Origin: Endozoicomonas montiporae CL-33
GTDB lineage: Bacteria; Pseudomonadota; Gammaproteobacteria; Pseudomonadales; Endozoicomonadaceae
NCBI RefSeq assembly: GCF_001583435.1
Contig: NZ_CP013251.1
Span: forward strand, 3,795,215 to 3,859,214
Direction of reading: 5' to 3'
DNA: 64,000 bases
The notes under the pieces are model-generated. The model did not search any database. It was not told the origin of the DNA and saw only the letters and a list, made by a program, of their open reading frames with translations. Below, one piece after another: positions 8,133-17,208 of the stretch (position 1 is the stretch's first letter; the number at the start of each line of letters is the position of its first letter). Position numbers and translations under genes: made by a program.

Positions 8133-10055
8133 TCATAGTTCTGTGTGTTCTTCACTCTTCGGCGTATGCGCCACTACATTGCTGACCATCACCTGACCAC
8201 TTTTATTCGTACATTCTACGACCGGGTTACTCAGCCAATGATTAATGATAACTTGATTGTTCGTATCGTCCAGACAGGCAGGATTTTCTGAAATTCGCAT
8301 GGCGGTCAAAACAGCCAACCCATGACGTTTCGTCAGAGGGCCATATCCTGCCTGATCCCATAAATAGGTATAACCTGAGTCGCTGGTATGAAACACATTG
8401 ACCAGCGCCATCAACAGCCGAAACAGGCGTTTGGCTTTGTCCGGATCACTCAGCTCATTGTAGTGTTTGTGCAACTGGAAAAAGGTTGAGGATTGAAATT
8501 CTGTGAGAGAATGAAGATGCTGAACCTCTCGGGATACATCAAAATCATCCGCTATCAGATCATTCTTCCTGGCATTGATAACAAGACGACTACGATTTGA
8601 TAAACCATTATTTAGCTGCTCAATGGTCGTCTGGTTAAAAGTCACTTGTTCTGAAGCAGTTTCGCTATCGACCGGCAGTTGTATCTCGATATCAGGTAAA
8701 TCGATCGACGTTAAACCGGTCTTTTTCATGAACGTAAGGATCATAAAGTGGTTAAAGGGTATCAGTCCACCATAAGCCAACTGTATTCCTACGCAAAGCT
8801 CCATCAACTGTGTAACCTCTTCACCCAGCATCGCATCGCACGTCATATCAACTGTCATTTGTCGTTTATTATCTTCACCTGACGACCAAACATAGACGGA
8901 TACACCATTAATAAACAGATTGATGGCTACAGCACCCATTATGTTTTTTGCATTGAAACCGGAATCGCCTTTTGCCCCCACAACCCCGGGGGCGCCTTTC
9001 ATCCCCTGAGCACCGGGAAGACCTGCACCACCTCTGGGACCTTCCTTACCCTCTGCTCCGCGAGCACCGGGTTCTCCCTTAGGGCCCGGCTCGCCTTCCA
9101 CACCTCTTAGCCCTTCATTGCCAGGGTTTCCTTTCACTCCTCTGCTCCCTTTCGCTCCTTCCGCGCCCACGTTGCCTGTCTCACCCTTGGTACCGGGTAC
9201 ACCGTGCTCCCCTTTAGGCCCAGCCCCGGGCTCTCCTTTCTCACCATTCAAACCGTTAGAACCAGAGCTACTATGCTCCCCCATCTCTCCCGTCTCGCCC
9301 CTGAGGCCTTTTTGTCCATCCACCCCTCTGGGGCCATCCTGACCTCTTTTGCCTTCCTGTCCCTGAATACCCTTTGGGCCCTGCTCTCCTTGCTTACCTC
9401 GCTCACCTTTGACAGAGTCTCCCTGAGAGCCTTTTTTACCGGGCTCGCCTTTATCACCTTTAGCTCCTGACGGACCTTTCGCACCCTTTGCTCCGGGCTG
9501 CCCAGTATCTCCTTTAGGGCCAACCGGCCCCTGAGGGCCTACAAGCCCCTGAAACGCGGTCATGACCTGGTTAAGAGCAGCCATATTGACTGCACCACCA
9601 CTGCCCGCTGGAAGTACAGGGGCAATTGCGGCGGCTCCATCTGTTACGGAAGGGACACGATCCAGTACTACCTCTTCAGTATTAAGTCTCTCTTCCTGTG
9701 AGCTGTTCGATCGAGAGTCAGAATACCGCGCAGTTCTCGTGTTCCCACGAAAATGGTTCAGACGACGTTCGAATTCATCCCTCTGCATGACTATGTTGTC
9801 GGTATACCCATTGAATATGACCCGAAGGTCGTCCAGAGTATAATGATAGCCATCAATCATCAGTCCCCTGTCGGTTCCACCAAAACGAAATCTATGCCCG
9901 TTTTCACCGACAAAAGACAAGGGTAATATCAGGACTCCATTCTGGGCAGAATAAGAGAGTTCGTTATTTTTATACGATCGATCATTCTCTATTATTACAG
10001 CCAGACCATCTAAAGATATCAGCAAGCAAAGCAGAGCTACTGCAATTCTGAGCAT
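8133..10055 (-). CDS. secreted collagen-like protein
   Basis: The protein has 640 residues and a signal peptide (MLRIAVALLCLLISLDGLA). Residues 22-168 form an N-terminal domain. Residues 170-367 are about 65 Gly-X-Y triplets rich in GPKGD, GEPG and GAKG, with three short breaks (near GDSVKG, GEHSSSGSNG and GAGPKG). Residues 368-640 form a C-terminal domain of no known family. Gly-X-Y tracts fold as collagen triple helices; in bacteria such proteins are mostly surface or secreted adhesins or host-interaction factors. No sortase or membrane anchor is seen, which fits secretion from a Gram-negative cell. The next gene on the same strand, the MATE exporter, lies upstream of it. Confidence 0.85.
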   Translation of the reverse strand: MLRIAVALLCLLISLDGLAVIIENDRSYKNNELSYSAQNGVLILPLSFVGENGHRFRFGGTDRGLMIDGYHYTLDDLRVIFNGYTDNIVMQRDEFERRLNHFRGNTRTARYSDSRSNSSQEERLNTEEVVLDRVPSVTDGAAAIAPVLPAGSGGAVNMAALNQVMTAFQGLVGPQGPVGPKGDTGQPGAKGAKGPSGAKGDKGEPGKKGSQGDSVKGERGKQGEQGPKGIQGQEGKRGQDGPRGVDGQKGLRGETGEMGEHSSSGSNGLNGEKGEPGAGPKGEHGVPGTKGETGNVGAEGAKGSRGVKGNPGNEGLRGVEGEPGPKGEPGARGAEGKEGPRGGAGLPGAQGMKGAPGVVGAKGDSGFNAKNIMGAVAINLFINGVSVYVWSSGEDNKRQMTVDMTCDAMLGEEVTQLMELCVGIQLAYGGLIPFNHFMILTFMKKTGLTSIDLPDIEIQLPVDSETASEQVTFNQTTIEQLNNGLSNRSRLVINARKNDLIADDFDVSREVQHLHSLTEFQSSTFFQLHKHYNELSDPDKAKRLFRLLMALVNVFHTSDSGYTYLWDQAGYGPLTKRHGLAVLTAMRISENPACLDDTNNQVIINHWLSNPVVECTNKSGQVMVSNVVAHTPKSEEHTEL

Positions 10056-10197
10056 AGGGTTATCACTTAAGAAAAATGCTTTTTACAAACGCTCAAAAGA
10101 CTAGCAGCAAAATGAATATAGGCTAGGTTTTATATTTATCATCTAAAGATGACTGTGCCGACATTATCAGCACAGCCTATTGAAAAAACCAGGCGTT

Positions 10198-11553
10198 TCA
10201 GGCCATGGCCGGAGTAACGACATTTGTCGTTGATGGCTGAAGGTAACGACGCAGCATCAGCAGACTGAAAACAACCGTTACCGCTTCAGCAAACAGCAGA
10301 CTGAGCCACACGCCGTGTTCAGACAGGAAAACAGGAATCACCAACAAACCAACGACGACCAGAACAAACCCTCTTGCCAGAGACAAAACCGTCGCACTGG
10401 CAGAACGCTCTGTCGCCTGGAACAGGTTCGCCACCATCAGGTTAAAGCCCATGAAAGGATAAGCGAGAAAGTAATAGCGCAGCGCTACTGCCGCCATGGC
10501 CACCAGCTGCGGATTATCCACAACAAACAGACTGGCAATAGACTCGGCTTCCAGCCATACAATCGCTACCGCAGCAAAACCTGTTGCAACCGCAAATCTG
10601 AGGCCAATAAACAGCGTCTCCTTCACTTTATTCACAGCTCCGGCACCATAGTTAAAACTGATGATTGGCTGACACGCCTGACCAATTCCGACCAGTATAA
10701 ACAGGGTTAACACCGCCGTGTTTAGTACTATGCTGTAGACAGAAATATAAAGGCCACCTTTCGCCAATAGCACCGTATTGAACACCATGGAAGTCGCTGC
10801 CACGGAAGACTCTATAAAGAAGATGGGCAGACCAATCGTCAGTATACGACGTATTCTGCCCAATCCCATACCCGACAGATTGAAGCGCAATCGTCCACGT
10901 CGGGTCAGAAAATGAATGAGGAGAATGATCATTGAAATAAGATTGGCGATGATCGTCGCATAAGCTGCACCCTGTACACCCCAGCCAAACTGCATGATGA
11001 ACAGGTAATCCAGCACGATATTCATTAATGCCCCGCCTGCCAGAGCGTACATTGTCAATGCGGGGTTAGTATCGTTTCGAACAAAACACGACAGCACCCA
11101 GCCCAGTGAATACAGCACAAAGAAATTGAGCATAATCCCCAGATACTGACCTGAATAAATCGCTATCTGCCCCGTCGCACCGACCAGAGCCAGAATGTCA
11201 TCCAGCCAGAACTGTCCGCCCAGTGCCAGACCGCCCGCCACCAGAATAGCCAGCAGGACAGACTGAACAAACAACCCCTGACCGGCCTGATAGTTACCTT
11301 TGCCAAATTCAATGGACATCAGGGCAGAGCCACCAATACCAATCATCATGGCGATGGCCGTAAAAAACGAAAAGAACGGCACCGCCATGGATATTGCTGC
11401 AAGGCCATCAGCCCCGACACCACGACCTATGAAAATGGTATCCACCATGATAAAGATGGATTTTATCACCATGCCGGTAATGGCAGGCATCAGATAACGA
11501 AAGAAAGATTGTTTAATCGGGTCGTTTTTCAGATCAATACTCTTACGCGCCAC
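10198..11553 (-). CDS. MATE-family multidrug/sodium antiporter
   Basis: A 451-residue membrane protein with about 12 hydrophobic segments and two similar halves. Blocks such as PAITGMVIKSIFIMVDTIFIGRGVG and ISFNYGAGAVNKVKETL are characteristic of MATE efflux pumps of the MepA/NorM type. These export cationic drugs or metabolites in exchange for Na+ or H+. No partner gene is adjacent. The drug specificity cannot be inferred. Confidence 0.88.
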   Translation of the reverse strand: MARKSIDLKNDPIKQSFFRYLMPAITGMVIKSIFIMVDTIFIGRGVGADGLAAISMAVPFFSFFTAIAMMIGIGGSALMSIEFGKGNYQAGQGLFVQSVLLAILVAGGLALGGQFWLDDILALVGATGQIAIYSGQYLGIMLNFFVLYSLGWVLSCFVRNDTNPALTMYALAGGALMNIVLDYLFIMQFGWGVQGAAYATIIANLISMIILLIHFLTRRGRLRFNLSGMGLGRIRRILTIGLPIFFIESSVAATSMVFNTVLLAKGGLYISVYSIVLNTAVLTLFILVGIGQACQPIISFNYGAGAVNKVKETLFIGLRFAVATGFAAVAIVWLEAESIASLFVVDNPQLVAMAAVALRYYFLAYPFMGFNLMVANLFQATERSASATVLSLARGFVLVVVGLLVIPVFLSEHGVWLSLLFAEAVTVVFSLLMLRRYLQPSTTNVVTPAMA

Positions 11554-11650
11554 TCAATGTTCCTATTTAATTAATTTAAGTCATCAGGGGGCGGTATTAT
11601 CTGCGAGTCTCAGGCAACAGAAAATAGATAGATTGCCCATAAACAGTACT

Positions 11651-11810
11651 AAGTACTCGACCATACGAAATCATATTTTCTGACTCATTGTTCAGGCACT
11701 GCACGGCGTTACAACTCTGGTCACATAGCTCGCTATGCTCCCGCCGTTGCGCCTTGTTCAGCACCTGCCCAATAAGCCAGAAATATTCGATTCCGTATGA
11801 CCGAGTACTT
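11651..11810. repeat. 160-bp palindromic intergenic element, copy 1
   Basis: The arms are imperfect inverted repeats: AAGTACTCGACCATACG at the left and its counterpart ending CCGAGTACTT at the right. The core is CATAGCTCGCTATG flanked by CAACTC-like and TTGCGCCTT sequences. It is highly similar to 23238-23398 and shares architecture and core with 19772-19933. It lies between the divergent MATE gene and the small ORF at 11930. Nothing else was seen in the 11554-11929 gap. Confidence 0.8.
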
Positions 11811-11929
11811 ATTTACTAACCAATCAATGTCCGTTCTTTTTCGTTAGCGCTCCTGACACTTCTGTTATGCAAGCCCATACCGTTATTCCATAAGATCTAT
11901 TCCACGAAGGTGATAACAGGGATAGAACC

Positions 11930-12235
11930 ATGTTTATGTACATGCAATACACAAAGCCATTCAGGCGTATCAGAGGGGTGTTCCAGATCATGATGACGCT
12001 GGTCAGCTTTTTTGGTTTCAATGAAGCCGTGCTGGCAGAACGGTACCGGAGTTCACTCTATATAAAGAATGACAATACAAGAATGATTGTTGTCAAAAGC
12101 CCGATGACAGAACCAATAAAACTGAATCAGACGGTGTCTGGCTACTATTCAGAGCTGGTTAATCCAGCCGGTCTCATTCCGGATGAGGATAAGACGAAAG
12201 TCGTAGCTCTGGACCTGCACTCCCTGGTGTTCTGA
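11930..12235 (+). CDS. small hypothetical protein, possibly exported
   Basis: An ORF of 101 residues of no recognised family. It has a basic start and then a hydrophobic stretch (GVFQIMMTLVSFFGFNEAVLA) that could be a signal peptide or membrane anchor, followed by a short soluble tail. The ribosome site (GGGAT, 9 bases upstream) is modest. It precedes the ORF at 12364 in the same direction. It could be spurious; the signal-like start is the main reason to keep it. Confidence 0.4.
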   Translation: MFMYMQYTKPFRRIRGVFQIMMTLVSFFGFNEAVLAERYRSSLYIKNDNTRMIVVKSPMTEPIKLNQTVSGYYSELVNPAGLIPDEDKTKVVALDLHSLVF

Positions 12236-12363
12236 GGACACTGCAGCCAGTATCGACTGCTTTGTTAGTCATGCTGACAACCCTGTCATTCATCTGTCTC
12301 ACCGATACCGATACATTAAAGGAATACAAAGCAGGCATTGTGCTGCAGCAAGGAGGAGTTAAT

Positions 12364-13287
12364 ATGCTTTTAAACATGATGAGCCAAATAGCAAACATGG
12401 GATACGCACCACGAACACAAACTGCCGATTCCAAAACATCTTCAGATAACACCTCGGTTGAATCAAAAGCCGGTTTAATGAGCACGTTGGGCTCACTGGC
12501 TGGAAAAACGGTCGAAGTGGTTAAAGCTCAAAGAAACTGGCTGCTGGGAACCGCTAGTGCAGCATGGAAAGCAATGACACTGGATAATGCCGCCTATTGT
12601 CTGAACTTAATGCCTTATGAGTTTGATATCAGCAGCGCCTTTGAAGGCCCTGAACATCGCAGATCCGTAAGCGTTGTTGAGCCTCAGTTACAACTTGCAT
12701 CTACCAGACCCGAAAGAAAAAACACCAGTAAAATTCCACAGCGAATCGCCGGTCATCAATTTCCGAAAAAACCGGAAGGTGTCGCACTGACCAGACCAGA
12801 TCTGGGCAAAACCGGCATTCCCATGCCAACGCGTCAGGCTATACCCCGCAAACCAGTTCAGATGAATGCAGAAGTCGCTTCATCTGCAAGCCCAAAACAA
12901 GCAGCAAAAAAAGCTGAAAAAGAATCCATTTTTGCCTTTAACACGGTCATACGTGATCCCTATGACCTCAAAGGTGATCTCCCAGCTGCAGAAACTATTC
13001 GCAAGTTGAATGAGCATGCCCGCAAAGCCAGACTACGCACCCCGAAAGAACGTGCAGCCAGACCATCAATCAAGCCGATCAGCGATGAAGCCTACCGGCG
13101 TTTGATGGGCAAGCGTTATAGCAAAGGTAAAAAGGCAGAAACCACTGCCATTGATCAAAGTGCTGAAAAAAAGGTATTCAAGGGTGACCTGAACAGACTG
13201 ATGAAACCTCTGGAAGGTCAGAAGGGAGAAAAGTTTGTATCAGATGCGGAACGTGTCGCCAACTTCCCAAAGACGCTGCGCACCTGA
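12364..13287 (+). CDS. hypothetical basic, low-complexity protein
   Basis: The ORF is open from 12262, but ATG 12364 has a near-perfect ribosome site (AAGGAGGAG, 7-base spacing), giving 307 residues. No family is recognised. Residues 1-80 are mixed with some hydrophobic helix (MLLNMMSQIANMG; NWLLGTASAAWKAMTL). The rest is rich in Lys, Arg, Pro and Ala and is probably disordered, with recurring basic patches such as KRYSKGKKAE. There is no signal peptide. A terminator follows. A secreted effector or nucleic-acid-binding protein are both possible; neither is shown. Confidence 0.6.
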   Translation: MLLNMMSQIANMGYAPRTQTADSKTSSDNTSVESKAGLMSTLGSLAGKTVEVVKAQRNWLLGTASAAWKAMTLDNAAYCLNLMPYEFDISSAFEGPEHRRSVSVVEPQLQLASTRPERKNTSKIPQRIAGHQFPKKPEGVALTRPDLGKTGIPMPTRQAIPRKPVQMNAEVASSASPKQAAKKAEKESIFAFNTVIRDPYDLKGDLPAAETIRKLNEHARKARLRTPKERAARPSIKPISDEAYRRLMGKRYSKGKKAETTAIDQSAEKKVFKGDLNRLMKPLEGQKGEKFVSDAERVANFPKTLRT

Positions 13288-13306
13288 TCTTTAATGAATC
13301 CGGATC

Positions 13307-13346
13307 GTTGGGACGAGCGGAACGCGACTCCCAACCCTTTGTTTAT
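13307..13346 (+). terminator. Rho-independent terminator
   Basis: GTTGGGA at 13307-13313 pairs with TCCCAAC at 13329-13335 and is followed by a T-rich tract. It ends the transcript of the ORF at 12364-13287 and also lies just beyond the convergent MFS gene. Confidence 0.65.
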
Positions 13347-13378
13347 TTATACGCCAATCATTAAGCCAGCATCATTCA

Positions 13379-14665
13379 TCACAACTGCGCCGCAGAAGGC
13401 CTGCGTGGCACACTCATCATACATGTTGCCAACAGTCCAAACAGGCCACTGACCATCAGATACCATGCAGGTGATTGAAGGTTATTCGTCCAGCCAATCA
13501 GGGTCATGGCAATCACCGGAGTCAAACCACCAAACAGGGCAAAGCTGACGTTGTAACAGAAAGCAATGCCTGAATAACGAACATTCACCGGAAACAGTTC
13601 CGACAGCGCAAGGGGAGCAACACCTGTGATGCTCCCCTGTATCAGGGCACTGACCAGCATGACACTGTAAACATCAACACCTGCTCCATACCAGTAAAAA
13701 ACCGGTACTGAAAACAGAACAATAATGCCCGACGCCACGCATAAAAGACTGCGAAGTGACACGGTATCCGCCAAAAGCCCGAACGCAATAAACACAACCG
13801 ACGACAGGAATATCCCTATACTTCCCGCCAGTGCAACGTCGCCAGCACTGTACCCCAGCATCTTAGTCAGATAACCCGGCGTAAACAGAAACAGCAACGT
13901 CATTGAGGTGGCAACAGGAAGAATCAGGAAAATACCCACCAACAATTGACGACGGTGTGATTGTAATAAATGGAACAAAGGAACCGCGGACTGGGCTTTA
14001 CGCTTGGCGAGTTGCAGAAACAGGTCGGATTCCTGAAATTGTTTACGTACTACATAACTGCAAATACCCATTGTTCCCCCAAGCCAGAAGGGTATCCGCC
14101 AGCCCCACGCCTTCATTTCATCAACCGGTAACCACCAGAGCATAAAAGCGTGCACCAGTGAACCAAACACGACACCGTTGGCTAATACCATAAACAGCAG
14201 GCTCATCACCAGCCCGCGCCGCCGGTCAACGGTTTCACTGAGATAGGTCATCGCCCCTGGAATCTCTCCGCCGATGGAAAAACCCTGCAACACCCGCAGC
14301 CCTACCAGCATCAATGGTGCCCAGAGTCCGACCTGACTATAGGTTGGCAGACAGCCCATCAGAAAAGTAGACAACGCCATAATCAGCACGGTTGCCACAA
14401 ACGTCGGTTTGCGTCCAAAACGGTCGCCCAGATGCCCAAACACTAAGCCGCCCAAAGGCCGGACAAAATACCCCACTGAAAACGTCGCAAACGTGGTCAG
14501 CATTGAGGTAAAACTGTCGTGACTGGGGAAAAACTGATCGGCAATGTAGACTGCCATCAGCGCATAAATAATAAAATCGTAAAATTCCAGAAAACCGCCA
14601 AGAGAGGTCACAAGAATTAACCCTTTGTGCTCCCTCGACAAACCTTCATGACTGCTAAAGACCAA
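13379..14665 (-). CDS. MFS transporter, metabolite:H+ symporter (MHS/ProP-like) family
   Basis: A 428-residue, 12-helix protein. It shows the MHS signatures GGFLEFYDFIIYALMA in helix 1, VGYFVRPLGGLVFGHLGDRFGRK between helices 2 and 3, and LRVLQGFSIGGEIPGAMTYLSE in helix 5. Members import small organic acids, proline, betaine or shikimate with protons. It is the last gene of a minus-strand cluster with pldA and a paralogous permease (15803-17107). The substrate is not identifiable. Confidence 0.85.
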   Translation of the reverse strand: MVFSSHEGLSREHKGLILVTSLGGFLEFYDFIIYALMAVYIADQFFPSHDSFTSMLTTFATFSVGYFVRPLGGLVFGHLGDRFGRKPTFVATVLIMALSTFLMGCLPTYSQVGLWAPLMLVGLRVLQGFSIGGEIPGAMTYLSETVDRRRGLVMSLLFMVLANGVVFGSLVHAFMLWWLPVDEMKAWGWRIPFWLGGTMGICSYVVRKQFQESDLFLQLAKRKAQSAVPLFHLLQSHRRQLLVGIFLILPVATSMTLLFLFTPGYLTKMLGYSAGDVALAGSIGIFLSSVVFIAFGLLADTVSLRSLLCVASGIIVLFSVPVFYWYGAGVDVYSVMLVSALIQGSITGVAPLALSELFPVNVRYSGIAFCYNVSFALFGGLTPVIAMTLIGWTNNLQSPAWYLMVSGLFGLLATCMMSVPRRPSAAQL

Positions 14666-14705
14666 AACTCACTACCTTACTTATTGATTTAATTCGTGTT
14701 CATGT

Positions 14706-15770
14706 TTACATCCAGTCCGTCAGCATCACACCCAGACTGATACGATTCGTATTTTTGTTGTAATCGATCAGGCTCTCGCCATAACCATTAAAGTACTGAA
14801 CATAACCCCGGAATTTTTCAGTCAGCGGGAACGACCAGTCCAGCTGGACAGCTCCAAGGTTGTCCGAGCGCAGGTTGTTTCTTAACATTACGCCCACGTT
14901 ATGGCGGTTAAACTTGTAACCAAACAGAAGCTCGCCACTACCCATGTAACGTTCAATGCCCGAATTGTCGTCACCTTTGACGTTAGGGTAGTCAGAGTCA
15001 TTGATATCCTTGCGCTTTTCAGGGATGCGATACCATGGACAAATGGCCAGATAAAAATTGCCCCGCTCAAAGAAAACCCCGAATTTAACGCGGTTCCAGC
15101 TGCGGGAAAGTGAGCCATATCGCCCATTGGACTGATGATTGATGCCAACACTTAACCCCCTCATCCTCAGACCCAGAAGATCGAAATCGGCGGGAAAGAT
15201 AAAAAAGGCTTCCGGCTCATGGTTGGTTTCCCTGAACGGCGATGACAGGCGGTTATAAGCCTGCCACCAGGAGACATTGGTGTACGCAACAAACAGATCG
15301 CCATAACCCTTAAACACACCACGCCACAGCGGTGCCTTAAGACTGATCTGGAACTTCACTTCATATCGGGACAATTTGTCGCCTTCGTTGCCAAAGGGTT
15401 CACCGTTGGGTGAGTCGTTATAGGAGAAAGGCAACAGGTAGTTGGGTTTGTGAGGTGTAATCACAAACCGGTTATCAACCACACTTTTTTCACTGAGGAT
15501 TCGATCAGTGATGACACCGTGTTCATCATTCAGTAGCTCCCGGTGCTCGCCAGAATCACTGACAACGTTCAGATCTTCATGCTCCGGATTGAAAAATTGA
15601 CAACGTTGACGAACCTCTTGCAGCGTCACCTGTCCATCCCCCTGCTTAAGCTCTTGCATAAGACAGCGCTCGTATGCCTGCTCAGATTGCTCCGGCCTGT
15701 TATCGGAAAAACAGTGAACCGTAAAAGTACACGTGAGGACAAAGAGACCACAGTATAGGTTGCGCATCAT
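14706..15770 (-). CDS. pldA: outer-membrane phospholipase A
   Basis: A beta-barrel phospholipase A of 354 residues from ATG 15770; a TTG 24 bases further upstream is also in frame. A signal peptide is present (MMRNLYCGLFVLTCTFTVHC). The catalytic motif HQSNGR and the C-terminal block GYVQYFNGYGESLIDYN are both present, as in E. coli OMPLA. The enzyme hydrolyses phospholipids in the outer leaflet after dimerisation with calcium. The unusually long segment between signal peptide and barrel (about residues 20-100) is rich in charged residues. The gene lies between two MHS permease genes with gaps of only 32 and 40 bases, so they are probably co-transcribed. Confidence 0.9.
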   Translation of the reverse strand: MMRNLYCGLFVLTCTFTVHCFSDNRPEQSEQAYERCLMQELKQGDGQVTLQEVRQRCQFFNPEHEDLNVVSDSGEHRELLNDEHGVITDRILSEKSVVDNRFVITPHKPNYLLPFSYNDSPNGEPFGNEGDKLSRYEVKFQISLKAPLWRGVFKGYGDLFVAYTNVSWWQAYNRLSSPFRETNHEPEAFFIFPADFDLLGLRMRGLSVGINHQSNGRYGSLSRSWNRVKFGVFFERGNFYLAICPWYRIPEKRKDINDSDYPNVKGDDNSGIERYMGSGELLFGYKFNRHNVGVMLRNNLRSDNLGAVQLDWSFPLTEKFRGYVQYFNGYGESLIDYNKNTNRISLGVMLTDWM

Positions 15771-15802
15771 TGGAAATCTCTTGCTAATTGCCAAATGAAA
15801 AG

Positions 15803-17107
15803 CTACTGATCTTCCCCGACCATCGTCGCAGAGTAATCCGGCCAGGTGATGAACAGAATCAGCAGGGTAACGAGCGAAATAATGATCAGGTACAAAGCAG
15901 GACCCAAGGCCAAACCATAAGCCTTGATCAACGGCGTGATTGAGACAGGGGCAAGACCACCAAATAATGCCATGCCCAGATTATACGACGTTGCCACACC
16001 GGTATAACGCACTTCTGAGGGAAACAGCCGTACCAACATGGGTGGCAGTGTTCCGATCACAAACGAAGAAAGGATAGCCGCTACCATCATAATCCGGCTG
16101 AGTTCTGCCTCATGAGAACTGACATATTGATAGTAAGGCAGACAAACACCGGCAATGAGAACAATACTGCAGAACAGTAGCTTTTTATGAGAACAACGAT
16201 CCGTCACCAGCCCCATCAGCAAACACAATGGAGCAAACATGATATAGGCCAGCGACGAATGCCAGGCAACTTCAGCGCGGGAAAAACCGTGCAATGTTGT
16301 CAGATAACCGGGCATGTAAGCACCCAGTAACGTGACGGCCGAACCACAAACAGCCGCAATGCCAAAGCCGCAGAAAAAACCGCGCCGATGCTTTCGAACC
16401 AACTCCAGCATTGGAATCATTTGCCGCTGACGCACCAGATTCAGAGCCATAAACAACCCCGACTCATCAAACCTCAACCGTATGTAATAGCTCAGCCCCC
16501 CCAGCAGCCCGCCCACCCAGAACGGAACCCGCCAGCCCCACCCGGACATTGCTTCAGGCGATAAAATCAGAGTCAGCAGACCATGCACAAACGTGGCCAG
16601 AGAAAAACCCAGCGTGAACGACATAAACAGAATACCGATCACCAGTCCGCTACGCCCCGGAGTGGTTTCGCTCACATAAGTCATTGCACCGGGCAATTCT
16701 CCTCCCAGAGAAAAGCCCTGAAACAGTCGCAGTAAAACCAGCAGTGCCGGAGCCAAAATGCCAATACTGTCGTAAGTCGGCATACAGCCAATCAGTGCCG
16801 TGGTCAGAGCCATAATGGAGATCGTTAGGGTAAAGGTACTTTTACGTCCATAACGATCCCCGAGATGCCCAAAGAAAAAACCACCCAGAGGACGTGACAG
16901 GTAACCCACTGCAAAGGTAGCGAAGGTTCCCAGCAGAGAAGTCATCGGGTCACTGGAAGGAAAGAAACTCTCGGCAATATAGCTTGCCATCATGGCGTAA
17001 ACCATGAAGTCATACATTTCCAGCATACCGCCCAGTGAAATCGCGAAGGCCAGCCGGAACTGTTCTTCGGGCACATTCACACAGCGTCGGGCATGTTGTT
17101 GGCTCAT
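15803..17107 (-). CDS. MFS transporter, metabolite:H+ symporter (MHS) family
   Basis: A 12-helix permease of 434 residues, a paralogue of the one at 13379-14665. Signatures are GGMLEMYDFMVYAMMAS, VGYLSRPLGGFFFGHLGDRYGRK and LRLFQGFSLGGELPGAMTYVSE. ATG 17107 is chosen over the open-frame start at 17173 because GGGGGAG lies 7 bases upstream and MSQQHARR fits the usual short cytoplasmic start. It is the first gene of the presumed unit with pldA and the second MHS permease. Confidence 0.85.
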   Translation of the reverse strand: MSQQHARRCVNVPEEQFRLAFAISLGGMLEMYDFMVYAMMASYIAESFFPSSDPMTSLLGTFATFAVGYLSRPLGGFFFGHLGDRYGRKSTFTLTISIMALTTALIGCMPTYDSIGILAPALLVLLRLFQGFSLGGELPGAMTYVSETTPGRSGLVIGILFMSFTLGFSLATFVHGLLTLILSPEAMSGWGWRVPFWVGGLLGGLSYYIRLRFDESGLFMALNLVRQRQMIPMLELVRKHRRGFFCGFGIAAVCGSAVTLLGAYMPGYLTTLHGFSRAEVAWHSSLAYIMFAPLCLLMGLVTDRCSHKKLLFCSIVLIAGVCLPYYQYVSSHEAELSRIMMVAAILSSFVIGTLPPMLVRLFPSEVRYTGVATSYNLGMALFGGLAPVSITPLIKAYGLALGPALYLIIISLVTLLILFITWPDYSATMVGEDQ

Positions 17108-17208
17108 TATCGGCTCCCCCGGATCGTGTCGAATAACAAAGATTAGGTGCGACCGATAGAACCGGCAAATCAACAGCGTAACAGTATTGACCAGACGAAT
17201 GAGTCAGC

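Noticed and set aside
9118..9523. Several ORFs inside the collagen-like gene on both strands
   Set aside because: They arise from the Gly-X-Y repeat read in other frames (Pro/Ser-rich or Lys/Arg-rich text).
8133..10055. Collagen repeat considered as a minisatellite or CRISPR-like array
   Set aside because: The 9-nt periodicity is explained by Gly-X-Y codons; units are not identical and there are no spacers.
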